A stretch of 64,000 nucleotides of DNA from contig CP198939.1 in NCBI GenBank assembly GCA_052401645.1, positions 372,001-436,000 of the forward strand, given 5' to 3'. Both the position numbers and the translations under genes were made by a program. Within the stretch, counting starts at the first letter, position 1. Each line of letters opens with the position of its first letter. The stretch comes from Arsenophonus sp052401645. Lineage in GTDB: Bacteria > Pseudomonadota > Gammaproteobacteria > Enterobacterales > Enterobacteriaceae. The notes beneath the pieces were generated by a model that had not been told where the DNA came from, searched no databases, and saw only the letters and a list, made by a program, of their open reading frames with translations. This document shows, piece after piece, positions 21,885 through 33,488 of this stretch.

Positions 21885-24800
21885 ATTAGTTCAATAAAAT
21901 ATCTAAAAATACTTTTTTTGTTATGTTAATTAATATGAATTATATTAAAGATTTTATTTTTATATATTAAATTTAATATTAATTTAAGAAAAATATTAGT
22001 GATATAGATATATTTAATATATTTTATTTTAAAAAAATTGATTTAGTTTATTAAATATTCTTTCGAATAAACATTATTTTGATATATTTTAATTAAATAA
22101 TTAATTTATTTAAAATTAATAATAGAGTTAATATCTTAATTAAAAAATCTTTTATTTTAAGAAAATATTATATTAATATTAAATAGTAATAATTTATTTT
22201 TATAAAAATTAAATGTTATTATTATATATTATTTTAGTGAAATAAAACTTTAAATTTTAAATTTATATAATAGTTATTTTATATTAAGTATTAAAAATCT
22301 AATATTATATATTTTCTTTGTTTTTTCTTATTATAGTTTATTAAAATTTAATTTTAATAATTTAAATTTATTGAATTTTTATAAAATAGCTAATATATGG
22401 TAATTAAGATTTTAATTTTATTTTATAAAATAAAATTAATTTTAGTTATAAAAACAATATAACTATAATCTAAAATAATAATCATATTAAAAACTTTAAT
22501 TTAGTAAAGATTTCTTTAAATAAAGTATTTAATAATATTATTATAAATTAAAAAAATATATTTTTACTTATTTAAGTAGATCAAACGGGAAATATATAAA
22601 TTACTTCTATTTTATTTACTTAATTAAATAATATTTATATATCAATTTATATAAAATATATATAATAATTTTGCTAATTGTTTAAAATAATAATTTTTAT
22701 CTTAATAAAATATTTTTTATTTTTTATGATCTACATAGAATGAAGCATAATACTTGTTAATCACATTTTAATATGATAGATATTATATATTTATTTTCAT
22801 TTTTGATGATAATCAGTTCTTTTTTATAAAATATAATCTTTAATCAAATTATTTAAAAGTATTTTTAATAACTATTATTATAAAATAGTTATGAATTATA
22901 ACTTTATATTTCTGAAGTCAAATAACTAAATATATACTTATTAAAATATATTTTAAGTTGTTTTAATATTTGAATAATATATCATAACTTTAGACATAAT
23001 ATTCAATATTGTGTCATTTTATACTTAATATTAAATAAATTATTAATTAATATTAAATATAATTTAATACTATAAAAATAAGATATTATTGATTTTTTAT
23101 ATAAATATCTGTATGTTTTAATATACGAATATTCATTTATTAATTGAAATAAGGAACTATATTAATAATCATTAATATATCGTATATTCAAAATTATTTA
23201 TTTATTTATATTTATATAGTTAACATTATGCTGTTGACTTTTTTTAAATGCAGAGTTAATTACAAATAAGTAAATATAATAGTATCAAATTAATTTTTAT
23301 GTTGTATTGTATTGAATTAATTTAGTAAGATTATTATGAATCATAAAGTTTGTTTTAAAACAAATTGAAATATTAAGATATTTGAATAGAAAATAAAAAA
23401 TTATAATTTTATAATAAATAAATTATATTAATTTTATTAAATAAAAAAATTAATATAATATCAGTAAATAATTAACTAATATAAGCAATTAATATTTAAT
23501 TTAAAATTATCTTGTTTTTCAAGAAAGCAAAATAGTAAAAAAAAAGTAATAGTTAATGTTTATAGTATAATTAAAATGATAAATATATTTATATCAATTA
23601 TTTCTAAATATAGATAAAAATCTATATTATATTAAACTATTTGTATTTTTAGGATTCTTTAAATCGAAAATATTTATTTTTTTTGTGAAACTAATTTATA
23701 AGAAAATAAAATAACTAGTTTAGTTTATATTTTCTATATTGAAAACATATATTAAAAGTAAAATCAATTAAAATTGATATAAAATGATTTAAAATATTTA
23801 ATAATATAGTTTAATTTATTTTTAATAAAGTAAAGATAATAAAGATGTTTATAAATAATGTTTTTTTATTAAATTTACTTCTTAAAAATCTTTACTAATA
23901 ATTATAAATATAAATAATTAATTTTTTAATTATGTTCTAATAAAGAATTAATATTATTAATATGATATATTAATAATATTAAATTATCGTATTTAATATT
24001 AATTATAATTTATAATTTTATACTGTTTGTTTTTTTATTTATTTTTTTTAAAAATTAATAATTATACTAAATAACTTTTATTTATATTATTAATTATTAC
24101 AAAAAGATTTTTAATTATTTAATTTATTTTGTCATTTCAATATTATTTTAAATAAAAAATATTTTATCATTTTTTTATAAATAATTTTTTAAATAAAATT
24201 AATATAGTTCATTATAATTTCTAATCTAAAATATAGATATGATATATTATTTATTATAAGTATCTATATAATTAATAATAAGTATATTAACTTTATTTTA
24301 ATAATAAATTTTATAACATGTAAATAATTATTAATTTAATTTAGTTATTTTCTTATTTAGATTTATTTGATTTATCAGTCACATTTTTATAGATATTATA
24401 TATTTTTTATTTTAATACTAAATAAAAAATATTTTTTATATTTACTTACACTTTTTCTTTTTTTAATTATTTTAATTTTAATAGATATTATTGATATAAA
24501 AATAAATGAAATAAAAAAATATAAATATTATATTAAAATACGTGTTGTAAATATAATAAATATAATTTTAATTAATTTGAAACATAAAAACTAAATTAGT
24601 TTATTTTTAGACTAAATTAAAACAAAAATTAATATAGATAAAAATGCTACTAGTAACTAAAATACATATCATAATTTATTAAAATTTAATTTAATATAGA
24701 ATATTACTACTGGTATAAGTTGAAAACTTTATTACTTAAATAAAGTTAGAATAGTTATTTTTAAATCTGATTATATAAATAAGATTATTATTAATATGAC

Positions 24801-25448
24801 TTATATTTTAAAAAAGATAACTGAATTTTTATATTATTAATAATTAAAATAAATCAAAATAAATTATTAGTAAGTATAGAGTAAAGAAATATCAATTAAA
24901 AATTGATTTATATAATATATAGATATATAACTATAAAATTGATTGTTTTTTTAATTTTAAAGTAATTATAAGCTTATTAATGAATAATAGTCACTATTAG
25001 TATTAGTTATTTTATCTAGATATACTAAACTTAAATAATAATCAATGTTATTGATAGATTTTAGTATTATATTGATAATGAAAAAATAATTTTCTCAATT
25101 AGTTTTTTAATCTATATATTATAGATATAAGCTGGTAAAATATTAATAATGTTACTTTAATTCTTAATAATACAATTAAAATTTATTCATATTATAGTGA
25201 TATTTTCTTTATATATTAATATAGAAAGAAAAATATAAAATAAAAATTTTCTTTCAATAAGAAATTATAAAAATGATTTGATAATATAACGATTAGTAAT
25301 TTTTAATAACTTTTTTTATATATTCTAAAACTGATTTAATAAGAACTTGTAACTATAAAAAAAGATATTATTTTTATTAAAAAATAAATGATATAAAATA
25401 TTAAATTAAGAAGAAAAATCTATTTATATTATTTTAGTTATTAAAAAC

Positions 25449-25486
25449 AAACTATAGTAAATGATTTAAATCATTTACTATAGTTT
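25449..25486. repeat. 38-bp perfect palindrome
   Basis: Arms of 19 bp (25449-25467 and 25468-25486) with core GATTTAAATC and no loop. It contains three G-C pairs per arm. No gene is adjacent. Confidence 0.88.
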
Positions 25487-27060
25487 TGCAATTTAGTTTA
25501 ATAAACTAACGATAATAAAATTAAATACAAGTTATCTAAAAATAATAATAAAAGTAGAAAAAAATTTTTATATATTAATTTAGTAAATTTTTATTTTTTT
25601 ATTATCACTAATAGTTTTTGTGAATCATTTGATATTGAAAAATACTTCAATATCTTAGATCTATTTATTTAATTAATTTATTTTATTACATAAATAATAT
25701 CTTGAGTCACATATAAACACAAGCAATTGATAATTATTTTTATCACTTTAGATAGTTTTAAAGATATCTAAAATTTATTAAGGTTATATTTTATAACTTA
25801 TTGTATATCGTTAAATATTATACGTTTTAATATAAATTATTTAATTTATTTATTATACTAAATTATATTTCAATATTTCTATAATTTTATCTGTATATAT
25901 TTAACTACTTAATTAATAAAATTTATAACCACAATGTTTTATTTTAAAAAATTATTATTTGGTAACTTATCTCATGTATTTTTAATGCATTCATAAACAA
26001 ATGATTATGTATCAGAAATATTTATTTTTATTATTATATTTTCTTAATATAAAAACATTATTGACCATAATAAATGGTAGTTTTTACAAAGGTTATTGTA
26101 CTTAATTATAGCTTAGTTTCTTTTTATTACTTTAATAAATTATAATCGTTCATTATTTGAAAATATTTTTATCTATCTCCAATTATCATTGTATACTCTA
26201 TATTTTTTAAGTATGTATTATTCTATTTTTAATAATTTTATATTAAATTTTAATTTATATTTTACTAATTTCATCATTTATAATATACATATAAGTTTTG
26301 TATTCGATAATATACATTATTTATAATATTCTCTATATTAACTATTTTTATTATTAGAATTTAAATTGATATAAAAATCAATTATTTTCGTATTTTAAGA
26401 TAGTTTACTGAACTTAACAGATAGGTATTAAGTCAATTATTCTAATTTAAACTAAATATATTTTTTGATTAAAAAGTTAAAGATTTGAAATCATTAATAC
26501 AAAATTTATATCTTAATTATTTTTAATAATATCTATTCATTGAAAAGTCGATTAATATGCACCAATGATTATATCATAATTACCATATTAGTAATAGTGA
26601 TATAAAGTTTTATAATATTACTATTATATATCTAAAATAGCAAAAAATCAATAAATGTTCAAATATTTTTGAAAAAAAATTAATTATATTTAAAAGTATA
26701 TATAACTTTGTAAATAAAATGCAATTTTCGTAATTTTTTCTTAATAAAAAATTGATTTTTTTATTTTTTACTATACATTTTTTTAAAATACATGAATAAA
26801 TTATTTATTTTATATGTATTATTAATTATAATTAAATCTGTTCTTATTAAATACTAATAATGAAATAAGGTATAGATAAAATAATATTAAATTTAATCTA
26901 GTCTTTATTATATTAAAAAATAATAATTATTAAATTTAGATATAAATTTTATTATAATAGATTATCAGTTTTAAAAGTAAATAATAGTAAAAAATAATTC
27001 TAAAGAATATTTACTGATCGATTATATAAAATTATTTATAGTTAAATTATGAAAATGATA

Positions 27061-27098
27061 ATTTTATATTTATTATATAAATATAATAAATATAAAAT
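27061..27098. repeat. Inverted repeat, 18-bp perfect arms, AA loop
   Basis: Bases 27061-27078 pair with 27081-27098. First of four inverted repeats within 430 bp. The stem is A/T-only, so it is individually weaker evidence than the others. Confidence 0.7.
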
Positions 27099-27240
27099 AA
27101 TTTATCATATATTATAAAAATAATATGACAGAATCAATTATTAGATTTTTTAATAAAGTTATATTATTATATGATAATATAAAAAGTTATAATTATTAGC
27201 ATTTTTTATTTATATAATAAAATATATAAATTAGAAATTG

Positions 27241-27278
27241 TATAATAACTATTAATTATAAAATTAATAGTTATTATA
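27241..27278. repeat. Inverted repeat, 17-bp perfect arms, ATAA loop
   Basis: Bases 27241-27257 pair with 27262-27278. Second of the cluster of four. Confidence 0.78.
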
Positions 27279-27407
27279 TTTAAATAATAAAATTATTAAC
27301 ATTTATTTTAGAATATCCATATTACTATATTATTTAGTAGAAATAAAATATTTATAAATAAATAATTATAGTTGAACATAAAATATAAAAATAAATTGTA
27401 TTTTTTT

Positions 27408-27443
27408 TTATTTATTCTTTATTTTATAATAAAGAATAAATAA
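27408..27443. repeat. Inverted repeat, 16-bp perfect arms, TTAT loop
   Basis: Bases 27408-27423 pair with 27428-27443. A run of nine T lies immediately upstream, which would act as a terminator tail if read from the minus strand. Third of the cluster. Confidence 0.78.
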
Positions 27444-27458
27444 TTATTCATCAGTCTT

Positions 27459-27492
27459 ATTCCTATCTCTATTATAAGATAGAGATAGGAAT
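27459..27492. repeat. G-C-containing inverted repeat, 14-bp perfect arms
   Basis: ATTCCTATCTCTAT (27459-27472) pairs with ATAGAGATAGGAAT (27479-27492) around a six-base loop. The stem continues beyond a two-base bulge with CAGTC (27452-27456) pairing GACTG (27493-27497). It stands out for its G-C content in a nearly pure A/T region. Fourth of the cluster. Confidence 0.85.
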
Positions 27493-28062
27493 GACTGAAT
27501 TATTAATTATGAAATACACCAGTTTAACAATTAATAAATCACATTAATAGTAAAATTCTACTGTTATTATTACTACCAATAACTATTATTAATTTAAACA
27601 TTCCTTAGTAATATTTTTATTAATTACCTTTAAAATAAGTATATATTGAATTAAATTATATTTGATATTTAAATTTTTATCATGTTTTAATATTTTTTAA
27701 ACATTATATATTTTACAGTTTTAATTTTCTATAATATGAATTATAAAATTTATATTATGTAATTTTAAATTTAAATTTATGATCATAATTGCAAAATATT
27801 ATTATTAATTAGTTTTATTTAGTTTTTAAGTTATTTATTGGAAATTCATTATTTATTTTTATATATAAAGTTATTTTTATTGATTTTATCTTAGTAGGAT
27901 TCTTTTATACTGTTTTATATTTTTTATTATCTTTAATAGTTTAAATTTTATTAAATGATATTTACCAAATAACTATTTATTATAAATTAAGATTAATATC
28001 GATGTTTATTTTTTTATTAACAATATTTATAATTATTTAGATTATCATTAAAGGAATTCGAT

Positions 28063-28137
28063 ATGAACTTTATAATTAAGAAGAATAGCATAAAACTTAT
28101 TGCTAAGTTAAATAAATACGATCATTTTATATCCTAA
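28063..28137 (+). pseudogene. 24-codon frame with a good Shine-Dalgarno, possible truncated gene start
   Basis: AAAGGA (28050-28055) lies 7 nt before an ATG that opens a 24-codon frame (MNFIIKKNSIKLIAKLNKYD and four more residues) ending in TAA. A ribosome-binding site this clear is rare in these spacers. I do not recognise the peptide. It may be the leftover start of a decayed gene from the pabA-to-tus interval, or chance. Confidence 0.25.
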
Positions 28138-28183
28138 TCAAAATTAGATAATATCAAATACGATAATTTTTTTAATATTTATA

Positions 28184-28219
28184 ATATGTTAAAACTTAAA
28201 TTCTTAAGTTTTAACATAT
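28184..28219. repeat. Inverted repeat, 16-bp perfect arms
   Basis: Bases 28184-28199 pair with 28204-28219 around ATTC. It lies about 50 nt after the stop of the small frame at 28063-28137, so it might once have been that gene's terminator, but no T run follows. Confidence 0.8.
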
Positions 28220-31200
28220 CAAAAAATATTTATTCCTTTAGATATTAAAAAATAATACTAATTATGTTTTAACATAAATATAGATAACTATAATTTACTT
28301 TATTAGTTTTAAATTAAAGATATCATTTTTAAATATAGTAAATTTTCTTTAATTTCACATAGTAATAAATATATAAGAGTATTATAAATTAAATTTATTT
28401 GTATATAAAATAAATAAATTAATTATTAATTTAATAAACTTATTTATTTTTTATTAATCATTTAAGTAAAACAAAATTAAAATGATTATTCTTTTTAAAT
28501 ATTTAATAAGTTTTAATTATACTTTTAATTTGTTATTTATTCAAATAAAAATAACTGTTCAATTAATCATTGAAAAGATTCAAGCTATAAATGATAAAAT
28601 AGCTTATCAACTTATAATTCGCTCAATTAATTTATAATTGCAACAATTTTATCAATATACGATTGATTAATTATTCGACAGTTACTATATGAAAGAAATT
28701 GATCATATTCAAAGATATATATAAATAATTTAACTAGAATGTTGAAAATATAAAATAATTTAATTCTATAAAAAAACTAGATAATTATTCATTAATAAAA
28801 TAATTTAATTTATTTATATTCATAAAAATTAAATTTTACTTAAATATAAATTTAATGATTATAAAAGTAAAAGTTAACTATAATCTAATAAAAGTATATC
28901 AATATAAAATATACTTATTATTTAATTTTTAATAGTTTAGTAGTCTCAACCTGAAGTTAATAAATTAGGTATATATTGATTACTTATATAACGAAATTTT
29001 AATGCTTTTATAATATAAAAATAACTACATAAATTATATAAATCAATAAAATTATAAAGTTAATTATATTATAAGTTTTTAATAAAAACTAAAGATTATG
29101 TTAACAAAATATCTTTATACTGTTAAATAATCTACGAAATTTTAAATAAGATTTGAGAAATTATTTTATTTTTTATTTTATGTATAAAATAAAAAATAAC
29201 TTTAAAATAATATTTCATTGTGTCATAGTTTAACAATGTATTAAATATCTATAAATATAGAATTAGTATCCAAATACTCATCTATCAATTGCTATTGTTA
29301 AAACTTTAAAGATATATGATATATTATTAGAAATAATTAATATATTCTTTAGATGTTTATTATTCATGGTGAGAATACAGTCATATCATTGATTAATTAT
29401 TATTTATAATATTTGATATCTTTAATAAAAAGTATTTTATATAGAGATTGTAATTACATTTTTATATTAAAATAAATAATATTTCATATTGGAATCTATT
29501 ATAAAAATATGTTTTCTGAGTTTTTTTTATTTATTAATAGTTTTTTAGATTTATTTTAATAATTAAAGTTAATAGTAATTATTTCTTAGTTTTCTAATAT
29601 TTTAAAATAAACTACATATCTTTTTAATTAAAATATTTTAAAAATTATTATTTTTTAATTGTTTGATATAGTATTTTGATAATCTTTAAATAAAATTTAT
29701 TTCTTAAATTTATAGTTTTTGTATTTTTTTAAAGTAAATATATTTTATTTTTTATTGCTTTTTTATTTTTATATTTTTAAATTATCTTTAATCTAATTAA
29801 TTATTATATTATGAACATAATTCATTAGTTTATTTATGCTTTGATATAATTTTATAAAAATATTAAAATAATTAAATCACTATATAAAATTATTATTAAA
29901 ACTAATTTTGTTATTGTCATTTTTTATTATAATAAATACGACTTTAAATATTATTAAATTATGATATGAATAAAAATTTCATAATAAAAATTAGAATAGT
30001 ATTTACTTATTAAGTATTTTTAAGTTGTCTAGATGAAAAGTTTTTATTTAAAAATTTATTATATTAATTTGATAGATATTTATTTTCTGTCGTTTTTACT
30101 GCTATAAAGAATACATTTTAAATAAAATTAAATTTATTAATAAGATGATAACAGTAAGATTATGATATATAAAAATAATTTATATATCTCTTATATTATA
30201 AAGATAAAAAAAAGAAAATAAAAATAATAAATTAAGATAATGAATATTTAATTTCTTTAAAAAAAAGTAAAAATGAATTAAAAAATAGAATGAAATCATA
30301 AAATTAATATTAATAATTAAATATCAATAAATTAATAAAATTATATAAATTATGAATTATAAATTATATTCAATTAATAGCTTGATATTTAAGGATTTTC
30401 ATAAATTTCATGAACGATTAATAATTAAAGTTTATTTCAGTTTTTTATTATTAAAAATGTTTTAATACATAAAAATAATAATTAAACACCCTACCTATTA
30501 TTTTATAATAAGCCTATTTATACTGAATTTGTAATATTAATGATTTATTTTATAAAATTTAACTTTGATCTTTAGTATCGAATTTTTAATTATTAAGGTT
30601 CTTAAAATAATTAAATATCAAAATAAAAATATTTCAATGATATATTCTACTTTTTTAATGATTGAAGATTATAGTTATAATTGATTAATATAACTTATAA
30701 TAAATGATAAAGAAATATAGTAATTTAAATGATTTATTTTAAATATGTATAATTAAATTCAATTTTGAAATATTTCCATAAACGTTAGTATTATTTTTTA
30801 TTTAATGTATATATAAAAATATTTTATGTATTTATTCAAAAATGAATAATGAAATTTTATATAACATTATATTTATGTTTAATATTTTTTACATTTTAAC
30901 ACTTTATTTTTTTATTTCATAAAAAATAAGACACATTTTTAAATAAATCATATATTAATAATAACACTGTTCATTTTAATAATTATTATTGATAAAGTAT
31001 TATAAACATATGAAAATATATTAAAGTTTTAATTAATCAAAACTTTAATAATAATTGTAATAATTATTTATTAAATTATCAAGCTTTGATAGTCTGTGTA
31101 TGATTTTATATGATTTTTGAAATCGTATTAATTTTACTTTATTATTTAATTGTTTCTAATTAGTAGATTTTATTTTAAAACAATTATTTATTAAATTAAA

Positions 31201-31340
31201 AATTTAGAATCATAGTAATCCAAATAGTTTTAATAGTAAAAAAGTAGTTTTTAAAATTAATCAATTAATTACTAATTTAACTTTATATATGTTATTTAAT
31301 AAAATAAAAATACTTCAATTAAAATCTATTAAAAAATTTT

Positions 31341-31611
31341 TTACATATTTGGAATATATTGTAATATTTCTAATAAAGTAAATGGATTATTTGAATCAAT
31401 AACTGAATACAGTTGATTTAATGTAGTAAAATCACCAATTTATTCTATATTTATTAATATTAATTTAGATTTGTAATTTTTGATGTAGAAAATGTTTAGT
31501 GTTTGGAAATTTATGTTGAAAAGTAACTTCAACATAAATTTTTCTTTTTATATTAATGATTTTTTTTGAAAAAATTAAATTTTTCATCGAAGAACTTAAT
31601 GCGGATTAGAT
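31341..31611 (-). pseudogene. Possible decayed ORF of unknown identity
   Basis: On the minus strand two open stretches lie end to end in different frames. The first (about 31611 to 31465) is 48 codons and includes RKIYVEVTFQHKFPNT. The second (31439 to 31341) is 32 codons and includes IGDFTTLNQLYSVIDSNNPF, ending in TAA. Their composition (Val, Glu, Pro, Thr, Gln, Asp, His) is unlike random A/T frames. One frameshift near 31441-31464 would join them. I do not recognise a family. A 14-bp hairpin (31507-31541) falls inside it, so it could instead be non-coding. Confidence 0.3.
31507..31541 (+). repeat. Inverted repeat, 14-bp arms, followed by a T-rich tail
   Basis: AAATTTATGTTGAA pairs with TTCAACATAAATTT around a seven-base loop, and TTCTTTTTA follows. 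The shape suggests a Rho-independent terminator for plus-strand transcription entering the tus region. It also overlaps a possible minus-strand ORF remnant, so the role is unclear. Confidence 0.5.
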
Positions 31612-31779
31612 ATCAAAATAATATAAAATAAATCTAATTATTCTATTTTTTTTATATAGATTATATATTTCGATATTAAATATAGAATTAATTAAATTTT
31701 AGTCACTTGAATAAATATCTTTAGTCATCTAATGTATCTTTAATATACATATAGTAATTTAAAAATCATGAGTAGATAA

Positions 31780-32193
31780 ATGAATGTTTCTTTTTTAAAA
31801 AAATCCTTATCTTATTGTTTGTTAGTAACAGAACCTGCTTATGGAACTCAACAGGCTACTAATGCTTGGCGATTTGCAAATACTTTAATAATGGAAGGTC
31901 ATATATTAAAAAGAGTTTTTTTTTATCAAGAAGGCGTTTATAACGGTAATCAATTGATTTCACAATCTAGTGATGAATTTAATTTACACATAGGATGGAA
32001 GACCTTAGCACACAAAACAAAATGTCAATTATATATATGTTCTTCTGCCGCTTTACGGCGAGGTATTATTGATGAAACTGAAGCTAAAAATAATAGTTTA
32101 CCTTGTGCTAATTTAGATAAAGATTTTGAACTAAGTGGATTAGGTAGTCTAGCTGAATCTATGTTTGTTTGCGATCGTACAATTCAATTCTGA
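31780..32193 (+). CDS. tusD: Sulfurtransferase complex subunit TusD
   Basis: Sulfur-carrying subunit of the TusBCD complex, which passes persulfide sulfur from TusA to TusE and on to MnmA for the 2-thio group of wobble uridine in tRNA-Lys, -Glu and -Gln. The product is 137 residues (E. coli 128). It matches at PAYGTQQATNAWRFANTL, VFFYQEGVYNGNQL, ICSSAALRRGI (holding the sulfur-bearing Cys, E. coli Cys78), LSGLGSLAES and CDRTIQF. The ATG at 31780 adds about nine residues before the conserved first strand; no closer ATG exists. The stop is TGA. It is the first of three tus genes ahead of the str operon, as in E. coli. Confidence 0.96.
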   Translation: MNVSFLKKSLSYCLLVTEPAYGTQQATNAWRFANTLIMEGHILKRVFFYQEGVYNGNQLISQSSDEFNLHIGWKTLAHKTKCQLYICSSAALRRGIIDETEAKNNSLPCANLDKDFELSGLGSLAESMFVCDRTIQF

Positions 32194-32200
32194 GATAAAT

Positions 32201-32557
32201 ATGAAAAAAATAGCATTTATATTCATGAAAATACCTCATGGAACTTCTAGTAGTCGAGAAGGATTAGATGCTTTATTAGCTACTTCTATGTTAACTGAAA
32301 AAATTGGTGTTTTCTTCATTTCTGACGGTGTTTGTCAGTTGTTAATAAAACAAAATCCAAATAAAATTTTATCACATGATTATATTTTAACATATAAATT
32401 GTTATCATTGTACGATATCAATGATTGCTATATTTGTCAAGAAGATTTAGAATCAAGAGGCATCTCTTCTGATTGTTTTATATTGCCATCAAAAGTTATC
32501 TCTGCTGATATTCTTAAACTTAAATTAGCAGATTATGATGTAATTCTAACTTTTTAG
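32201..32557 (+). CDS. tusC: Sulfurtransferase complex subunit TusC
   Basis: Structural subunit of the TusBCD sulfur relay. The ATG at 32201 gives 118 residues (E. coli 119) and the family N-terminus MKKIAFIF. An upstream in-frame TTG would only overlap tusD. Conserved stretches are PHGTSSSREGLDALLATSML, GVFFISDGV, the LSLYDIND region and the C-terminal LADYDVILTF. tusC starts 7 nt after the tusD stop and tusB starts 13 nt after its own stop, indicating one transcript. Confidence 0.96.
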   Translation: MKKIAFIFMKIPHGTSSSREGLDALLATSMLTEKIGVFFISDGVCQLLIKQNPNKILSHDYILTYKLLSLYDINDCYICQEDLESRGISSDCFILPSKVISADILKLKLADYDVILTF

Positions 32558-32570
32558 TGAAAAAAATAAA

Positions 32571-32879
32571 ATGCTATATACTATCTCCACTTCTCCTTAT
32601 TATAATGATTTTGATTCATTAATTAATCTATTAACAAAGAATGATGAAATATTATTATTGCAGGATGGCGTTTTAATGGGGCATAAAATATTATCAAGTA
32701 ATAAAGATAATAAATATTTAATGCAATTAAAAAATAAGATGATTAATGTTCTTGCTTTAAAAGATGATATAGATGCGAGAGGGTTAATGCAATATATATC
32801 ATCTTATGTAAATAAGATATCTTATATTAATTTCGTAGAGTTAACAGTAAAACATTCACAATATTTTTCTTGGCAATAA
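32571..32879 (+). CDS. tusB: Sulfurtransferase complex subunit TusB
   Basis: Third subunit of the TusBCD heterohexamer. The product is 102 residues (E. coli 95). Conserved parts are the N-terminus MLYTISTSPY, the core DEILLLQDGV, the segment ALKDDIDARGLMQYIS and the C-terminal VELTVKHSQ with a final Trp-Gln. Sequence identity is lower than for TusC and TusD, as is usual for this subunit, so position supports the call. The str promoter follows 20 nt after its stop. Confidence 0.93.
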   Translation: MLYTISTSPYYNDFDSLINLLTKNDEILLLQDGVLMGHKILSSNKDNKYLMQLKNKMINVLALKDDIDARGLMQYISSYVNKISYINFVELTVKHSQYFSWQ

Positions 32880-32899
32880 GTAACCATTCTCCATATATC

Positions 32900-32928
32900 T
32901 TGACACACGTTTCTATCGGAAATAAGAT
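32900..32928 (+). promoter_or_regulatory. str operon promoter
   Basis: A perfect -35 box TTGACA (32900-32905), a 17-base spacer and -10 box TAAGAT (32923-32928, 5 of 6) lie between tusB and rpsL. It is the clearest promoter in the window. The -10 box is part of a 7-bp inverted repeat (32922-32928 with 32934-32940). Confidence 0.85.
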
Positions 32929-33005
32929 CTTAAATCTTATTATTTTACTATAAGGATGAATAAGAAAAATATCCGTGTTTAAAAAGAAATATTAGGAGTT
33001 TTTTA

Positions 33006-33380
33006 ATGTCAACAATAAATCAATTAGTTCGTAAACCACGTAGTTCTAAGATCGTGAAAAGTAATGTTCCAGCATTGGAATCTTGTCCGCAAAAACGTGG
33101 TGTATGTACTCGAGTGTATACTACTACACCAAAAAAACCTAATTCAGCACTTCGTAAAGTATGTCGGGTTCGTTTAACTAATGGTTATGAAGTATCTTCT
33201 TATATAGGTGGTGAAGGTCATAATTTGCAGGAACATTCAGTAATTTTGATTCGTGGCGGCCGTGTTAAAGATTTGCCAGGTGTTCGTTATCACACTATTA
33301 GAGGTGCATTGGATTGCTCTGGTGTAAAAGATCGTAAACAAGGTCGCTCTAAATATGGCACTAAAAAGCCAAGAACTTAA
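33006..33380 (+). CDS. rpsL: 30S ribosomal protein S12
   Basis: Ribosomal protein at the decoding centre of the small subunit, important for accuracy. The product is 124 residues, identical in length to E. coli and nearly identical in sequence. The segments TTTPKKPNSALRKVCRVRL and GGRVKDLPGVRYH carry the lysines (E. coli 42/43 and 87/88 region) whose mutation gives streptomycin resistance; here they are the sensitive type. The start ATG at 33006 has TAGGAG upstream. First gene of the str operon, followed by rpsG, fusA and tuf. Confidence 0.99.
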   Translation: MSTINQLVRKPRSSKIVKSNVPALESCPQKRGVCTRVYTTTPKKPNSALRKVCRVRLTNGYEVSSYIGGEGHNLQEHSVILIRGGRVKDLPGVRYHTIRGALDCSGVKDRKQGRSKYGTKKPRT

Positions 33381-33440
33381 TTATTATTTTATTAAATATA
33401 TTTAAATATTTATCTTTTAATATTAAAATAAACTTATATA

Positions 33441-33488
33441 TAGAGCCTTGGAAAGGATAACCAATGAATTTAAAAACGGAGTATATCT
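33441..33488 (+). promoter_or_regulatory. rpsL-rpsG intercistronic region, probable S7 autoregulatory site
   Basis: In E. coli, S7 binds the rpsL-rpsG mRNA spacer and represses its own translation. The 108-nt spacer here is pure A/T in its first half. The last 48 nt (TAGAGCCTTGG, GGATAACC, then ACGGAG before the rpsG ATG) keep G/C and resemble the 3' half of the E. coli spacer as I remember it. Retention against such A/T pressure suggests function. ACGGAG (33476-33481) is the Shine-Dalgarno. Confidence 0.5.

Larger units (their letters stand above)
18001..31779. other. 13.8-kb A/T-rich spacer holding decayed genes and many palindromes
   Basis: No intact gene is visible. The one remnant I can identify is pabA (19422-19895), which in E. 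coli lies about 16 kb upstream of tusD in this orientation. The spacer therefore probably preserves the ancestral pabA-to-tus interval (argD, crp, prkB, kefB, slyD, fkpA and others in E. coli) in decayed form. Possible further remnants are 28063-28137 and 31341-31611. A 75-codon open frame at 24367-24594 is composed almost only of Ile, Leu, Lys, Asn, Tyr and Phe and looks like chance. Many inverted repeats are listed separately, with a cluster at 27061-27492. Confidence 0.65.

Noticed and set aside
24367..24594. 75-codon plus-strand open frame
   Set aside because: It starts with TTG, has no ribosome-binding site and consists almost only of residues with A/T-rich codons (Ile, Leu, Lys, Asn, Tyr, Phe). 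A chance frame in A/T-rich DNA is more likely.
28482..28637. Plus-strand open frame with segments such as VQLIIEKIQAINDKIAYQLI, considered as a chorismate mutase or other remnant
   Set aside because: The resemblance is superficial; no diagnostic residues line up and no E. coli gene expected nearby matches.
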